Part shown: in pieces, positions 59,096 through 64,000 of the stretch | Position numbering within the stretch: the stretch's first letter is position 1 | Layout: each line of letters starts with the position of its first letter | Source: Schistosoma mansoni | Lineage: Eukaryota; Platyhelminthes; Trematoda; Strigeidida; Schistosomatidae | DNA length: 64,000 bases | Assembly: GCF_000237925.1 (NCBI RefSeq) | Contig: NC_031498.1 | Coordinates: forward strand, 3,332,229-3,396,228 | Reading direction: 5' to 3' | Position numbers and translations under genes: made by a program | Notes under the pieces: generated by a model | Database searches by the model: none | What the model was told of the DNA's origin: nothing | What the model saw: only the letters and a program-made list of their open reading frames with translations

Positions 59096-61898
59096 ATATG
59101 TGTGTGTAATCATTCAATATAATTGTTTTAAATTTCTGATTGCAAATATTTCATCCAAATCGACAAGAAATTTCCCTCATTTCAATATAATTAGGAATGA
59201 CATTTCACTATTTTCTTGTTTTTCCTGATAATTTTCATGGTTTTAGAAATAAAATTTCTCAATCATCAGTCAAGTAGCATAACAAAAATTACTAATAAAT
59301 TTGAGCAAATCAACCTTGCTACTTATAAGTAGTTAACAATAACGTCAAATATCTTCCGATTATTCACTTTGCTACTGAAATCTTAAAGTGTTTGACATAT
59401 ATGTAATCCGACTGCAATAATTACAATAAATTGATAATAATGCAATGACCGTAATAATATTATTGGTGAGAATAACATAAAATGGTAATAATCACAAAAC
59501 TAGTGTTGAGAAGGAAAAATGTTTAATATATGCGTTGTGGAGATTGTCGAATTTCTTTTTTTCCATCACAATGGAGTGCAACAATGTCAGATGTGAATTA
59601 GTTACCTTCCAATAGCACCCAAATGTGATTACGTTTTATCGAGAACTGATCAAATTTAAAAATTTGAACCTCTAGTTGCTTACTGATCTCTTCTTTTCAA
59701 ATGTAAAGCTTGTGGGTTCGATAACTGACGAGAGGTTGAACTTCTGAGGGATTGTATACTAGGATCTGACAGATATTTTGTGCCCCCTGCTTTTCAGTGA
59801 TTATATAACTAAAATCAATTCGCGATGTAAACTACAAAAAGTTCTTTATTTTAAGAGATGTATAACTACTCTACACTAGAGAAATACTTTTTAAAATTGA
59901 TTTCGCCTATTATATATCGACATTCAGTATATAACAATTATTACAATATATCAACTGAAAAGGCACAGTGGTTTACAAACAAAACATTGAAAAAATACAA
60001 AATAGTATTCCATAATAAAAGATTTTCATCAAATTAACTACAAGAGTATACTGATCAAAACTCTGGGTCACATATTTTTCAACAATGTAAGTTTTACAAT
60101 AAATTTGACTGTTTAATTCCTGTTTCAACCAATTAATTATAACCCATAGTGTCATTGAATAAGAACAAGAGAATTCAGTGCTTAAGCTGTACATTCGTCG
60201 AAAAGAAAATTGTTCTCCTGATACATCCTTTGGAAAACGAGAGTTATTTACTTCGCATACATATATATTAAGATGTAAACAAAGTGTCAGAACTATTCGT
60301 TAGTAGACGAAGATGTATGCTAGCTAATTATAGTTTGAAATTTTTTAAGGGGTATGTTTTATTATTTAAAATTTGAACATATATAGGACAGGAATTTTTT
60401 GTGGTGTTGTATATTTTGAGCTGAGAGTTATTTGCTACAGCTACACATATTATACTGAACATCGTGAATAACGCTTTTATTGTGCAGTTTGTATGGCAAA
60501 AGGAAACTTCTAGCACGTTATATAATTCTCTCATTCAACATCGCTTATGTGCAAATCACTTAAACGATAATTTCGGTGGATCCTAGTCTCTCACTTGAAA
60601 AGCCTATTGATTAAAAACAACCTGTAATTAGTTTTTTATGTACATAATGATTCTTTATGTGTAAATTTCTCTACTACCATGCTTCCTGGTATTTTTCGAG
60701 TCTGTTTTATGCTACTGATTATAGAGTAGTAGTTTGCGTTGTCTTGGTTATTTAACAAAAGTACTCGTAGCTAACACCCAGGCTTGTTGCTACACTTAAA
60801 CCAAAAGTGGCTTCCTTGCTATCACACTAATCAACCTACCACCGTAATTGTATCCACTCCATTAGTCAGTTTTCTAGACGTCAGAAATTCTCTACATGAA
60901 GTAAAAAAAGTCTTTGTAAATAAAATATTAAAGGAAAATAGTTTATTTATCATGCACAGATTCGAGTACTCAGGTTTGAGCCATATTTTGCATGTGAGTA
61001 TTCGTAGTGCTACTTGGCTGCAAAAAATAAGACATAAAGCCTTCCTCAAACCTGAAATAAGAACCCCTTAACAATTGTCCTATGTCACTTCGCAAAGAGA
61101 AAAGTGATGCGATCGATTGAATAGTATTCATTGAAAAAACAGTTCAAGAAAGAGTAAGGTGTAGGTTTAGCTCACCCAAAAGATTAATCCCACATTCCTT
61201 AAAAGATATTATGGAAAAGAACAACAGGACTGCAACGAAGTTCTATTTTGAGTCATGTTTGATGACGTATCGATTCATTGTAAAATCTTTGGGAGACTAT
61301 TCATGGATTCGTGAAGAACCCATAAGTATCATTTCAATAAGATCATCTATGTAAAAAAACTGATCATTTCTGTGACTCTCCATACAGTCCCAGTTTACAA
61401 TAGGGAAGATTCTAAATTTCCATATCACAATCGTAATGCTATCTAATTTATTATCGGTATCCGAATAAAAACCAGTAGTCTTTGACACCAATTAAGGAAT
61501 GTTCCTTTAGTTTAAGAAAGAATTTTGGAAATACTGAAGATTTATTGACCATCTCCTCCCCCAGCCCATCGTAAACTAGTTAAATCAGAATTCTTACACA
61601 GATTTTCCACTCATCTTATAAACAGTGAAAAACAATTAACTAAGCCACAAAAGAATATATTCATTTACAGAAACGTTTTTGTACATTAAATTATATACCA
61701 GTGAAAATTTTAGAACTATAAGAATCAAATCGATTCACTTGGCACCTTTGTGATTAATATTAGAAAAAAAATAGTTAATTTCCAGTGTATATACCCTTTT
61801 ATTCATATGATTCGTTGGTAAATATGGTTTATTAACATTCTCATGTAAAAATGATTGCATTCATTCACTCTTTTATTTATTTCTAACTCAGATCAATA
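59096..61898. other. unassigned sequence
   Basis: No named repeat or convincing exon. A 95-codon plus frame at 60784-61071 has no motif or splice context that I recognise. Confidence 0.35.
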
Positions 61899-62025
61899 AC
61901 TCCGCCTGTAGCTCTCCCAGGGGCTACTGCCGGTCCCAAGCCCGGGTAAAGGAGGACGGTTGGGCATGGAATTAGCGACCTCATCCCGTAGAAAACCAAC
62001 TCGCTCAAAAAAACGCTAACCAGAA
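61899..62025 (-). repeat. family Z repeat, minus copy
   Basis: Reverse-orientation counterpart of 54003-54128, from ACTCCGCCTGTAGCTC to CGCTAACCAG. Confidence 0.75.
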
Positions 62026-62431
62026 AAAGTAACTCAGATTAATGACAGTATCGAAGTAAATTATGGTATTAGCAATACGAAAAAAATAATTCAACCTGCA
62101 AGCAGATAGATCATTATTAAGATGAATATCATTTGGAAAATCGTTGAATAAATAACAGTAAAGAACTGTAATTTCGTCTATTCTAGGTTGGAACTCCTGT
62201 CAACAATGCACACATACAACTATATGTAGTTAAAACAAGAAACCTCAAGTTTTGTATGTTTGATTGTAAGAGTTCACTACTCAAACCATAGCTCTACAGT
62301 TTTATTTTATGATCATAGTAAACTAATATTGATTACTGTGGGCAATTCTTTTAAACCAATAAGAAACCAATGTTGGAATATGATATAATACAATTTCAGT
62401 GGATAAATATCTTTAATATTACAATTATGGG

Positions 62432-62640
62432 GATTTGTGGAGATTGTAGTATTTTACCAGTTGGATTCACCGATCGATTGAAGTTGGATATTAACACAGT
62501 TGGATGCCGGCTCAGTGACCCAGAGGCTAGACATTTGAGAGCGAGGCCGAAGATCATGGGTTCTAGTCCCGCGTGCGAGGTCGTGGATGCGCACTGTTAG
62601 GGGTCCCATCGACCTTTCAGTGCTTCCAGCCCCAATATTT
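62432..62640 (+). mobile_element. tRNA-headed hammerhead SINE (type 2), ribozyme lost
   Basis: A good head: CTCAGTGACCCAGAGGCTAG and GGGTTCTAGTCCCGCG. The hammerhead region (GCACTGTTAGGGGTCCCATCG) lacks both core boxes through a deletion. Confidence 0.7.
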
Positions 62641-62721
62641 CTAAATTATCTATTATAATCAATCAAAAATGACAAAATTAAGGTATCAAGGTTATGACGA
62701 GAGAATAATTTGTAACTAATA

Positions 62722-62815
62722 GGATATTCATGGATTGGTTGAAGTTAGACATTAACACCGTTGAATGTCGGCTCAGTGTCCTGTCGGTTAAGTGCTCGCG
62801 CGCGAGACTGGTAGG
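62722..62815 (+). mobile_element. tRNA-headed SINE (type 2), 5' fragment
   Basis: From TTGGTTGAAGTTAGACAT through the A box to GCGCGCGAGACTGGTAGG, then ends in a T run. The ribozyme part is absent. Confidence 0.7.
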
Positions 62816-63915
62816 TTTTTTTTACATTTGTCTGATTTCTAATCGCCTCCTAGTTAATGTCAGTTATTGAAGAAATTTATACTTATATCTTAAAAAAGTA
62901 GTGAAACTTTCATTGCCATTCTGAAGAACAACATCAGTATCAATATTTTATTGTTTCAAAGAACAACAAAATAAAATGAACAACAAATCACCCATATAAT
63001 GTTTCTTTAAGACTAACTTATATTTTGTAATAAACATCAATGTTGCGAATATTGAATTAAACTGAAATCTCAACCAATACACCTCCACAAATAGAAGTTA
63101 AGCAAACTAACCTAGCAAATGTTGTTAAATGCCTGAGAGTACACCATTAGGCTTATAAGCCATAGAGGTACGAATAAAGGCTGAACAATTATGAGTTGTC
63201 CTTTGTTTAAACACAGTGTATTCATAAGTCAACACTTGAAAGCCATAACAGTATAAGCAATAATTGCTGAAACGTTATAATTCATTAAATATAGTATAAC
63301 GCCTTAAACAATCCAGATACCAAAACGTTTATGAAATTTTTTACTGTACTTTTTTCCAGATTTTATACACAAGTAACTAATCGCTTCCTCTGAAAAGATA
63401 GTAAGCGGGTAAGGAATGTTCAAAGAATCATAAATAAGAGGATCCTTTGAATCGCAAAGCTCCTATACGACAATTGATTAACTAGACTAAAGTTTATCAC
63501 GTTGTCTTACAAAAGGATTTGAAGTGGCCTCATCATTACCTTCAAATTACTCAATGTTTATTTCATATCTAACCTAACCCCGTTTTCTTTGCAGATAATT
63601 ACAGCTGATTTAAGTCATCAAATAAAAAAATAAATAAGCCCTGAACCAATTACTTGTCATCTGACTATTGTCTTTCACATAAAGTTGGCAACTTGTTGAA
63701 CTCTTTATATCAACAAGTAGTAATAGTCCCTCAAGAAACATACTTTAAAAAAGTAGCTAAATCGATCGAGAGAACCTTGTTACCGATACGAACACAAGCA
63801 TTGTTAACCTATTGTTCTTTAAAAAAAAGCTGAAACATAATTTACGAAAGTGAAACCATAATTTACATTTTAATATTGAAAAGAGAAAGGTGTTGACAAT
63901 CAAGAATTACTTTAC

Positions 63916-63976
63916 CTCATTCCACTTACTGTTTTCACATCAATATTAGCATCAGAAATAATAACTCCATTATCAC
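63916..63976 (-). CDS. possible exon of an unidentified minus-strand gene at the right edge
   Basis: Acceptor AACTAG|GTGAT and donor ATGAG|GTAAAG bracket a 61-nt open frame reading DNGVIISDANIDVKTVSGM. A stop lies just upstream of the acceptor in this frame. The DNG...I.D pattern is loosely like ribose-5-phosphate isomerase, but this is too short to call. Confidence 0.3.
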
Positions 63977-64000
63977 CTAGTTACGGTAAGATACAATTCT

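Noticed and set aside
22790-62815. tRNA genes at the A/B-box sequences
   Set aside because: The heads do not fold to a full cloverleaf by eye and continue into the SINE body; they are tRNA-derived promoters, not tRNA genes.

Overview
The window looks like nuclear DNA of a blood fluke (genus Schistosoma; species not resolvable by eye). It is AT-rich. Genes are split by long, repeat-filled introns, while some introns are only 35-41 nt, a known schistosome habit. There are relics of the SMalpha SINE that carries hammerhead ribozymes, plus several LINE lineages (RTE-like and CR1-like) of the kind common in these worms.

Layout. 1643-5263 (+): the last three exons of an unrecognised, coiled-coil-like gene. 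7151-15184 (+): a two-exon ATG9 gene (autophagy scramblase); its single 4.7-kb intron holds a 0.5-kb retroposon with clear target-site duplications. 15185-18955: 3' flank with a long TA microsatellite and an RTE-like LINE tail. 18956-27775 (-): COASY, the bifunctional coenzyme A synthase, in seven traceable exons (PPAT domain, then DPCK domain), with near-identical young retroposon copies inside or just upstream. 28.2-35.8 kb: a retroposon and three CR1-like LINE copies in one orientation, one interrupted. 35.8-43.4 kb: mostly unassigned sequence with an RTE tail, SMalpha relics and a remarkable G/C-run palindrome block. 43423-52463 (+): six exons of a C1GALT1-like core-1 beta-1,3-galactosyltransferase; the 3' end was not found with confidence. 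52.5-64 kb: decayed repeats, with a possible minus-strand exon at the right edge.

The three named genes are housekeeping functions (autophagy membrane supply, CoA synthesis, mucin-type O-glycosylation) and do not form a pathway together. The most interesting material is in the repeats. There are two separate tRNA-headed SINE families that each carry a hammerhead ribozyme, one copy keeping the whole catalytic core. A 0.5-kb retroposon family shares its 3' tail with an RTE LINE. A second retroposon is nested in it with its own duplication. A 183-bp block is identical between two otherwise diverged LINE copies. No CRISPR, operon, tRNA or rRNA gene was seen.
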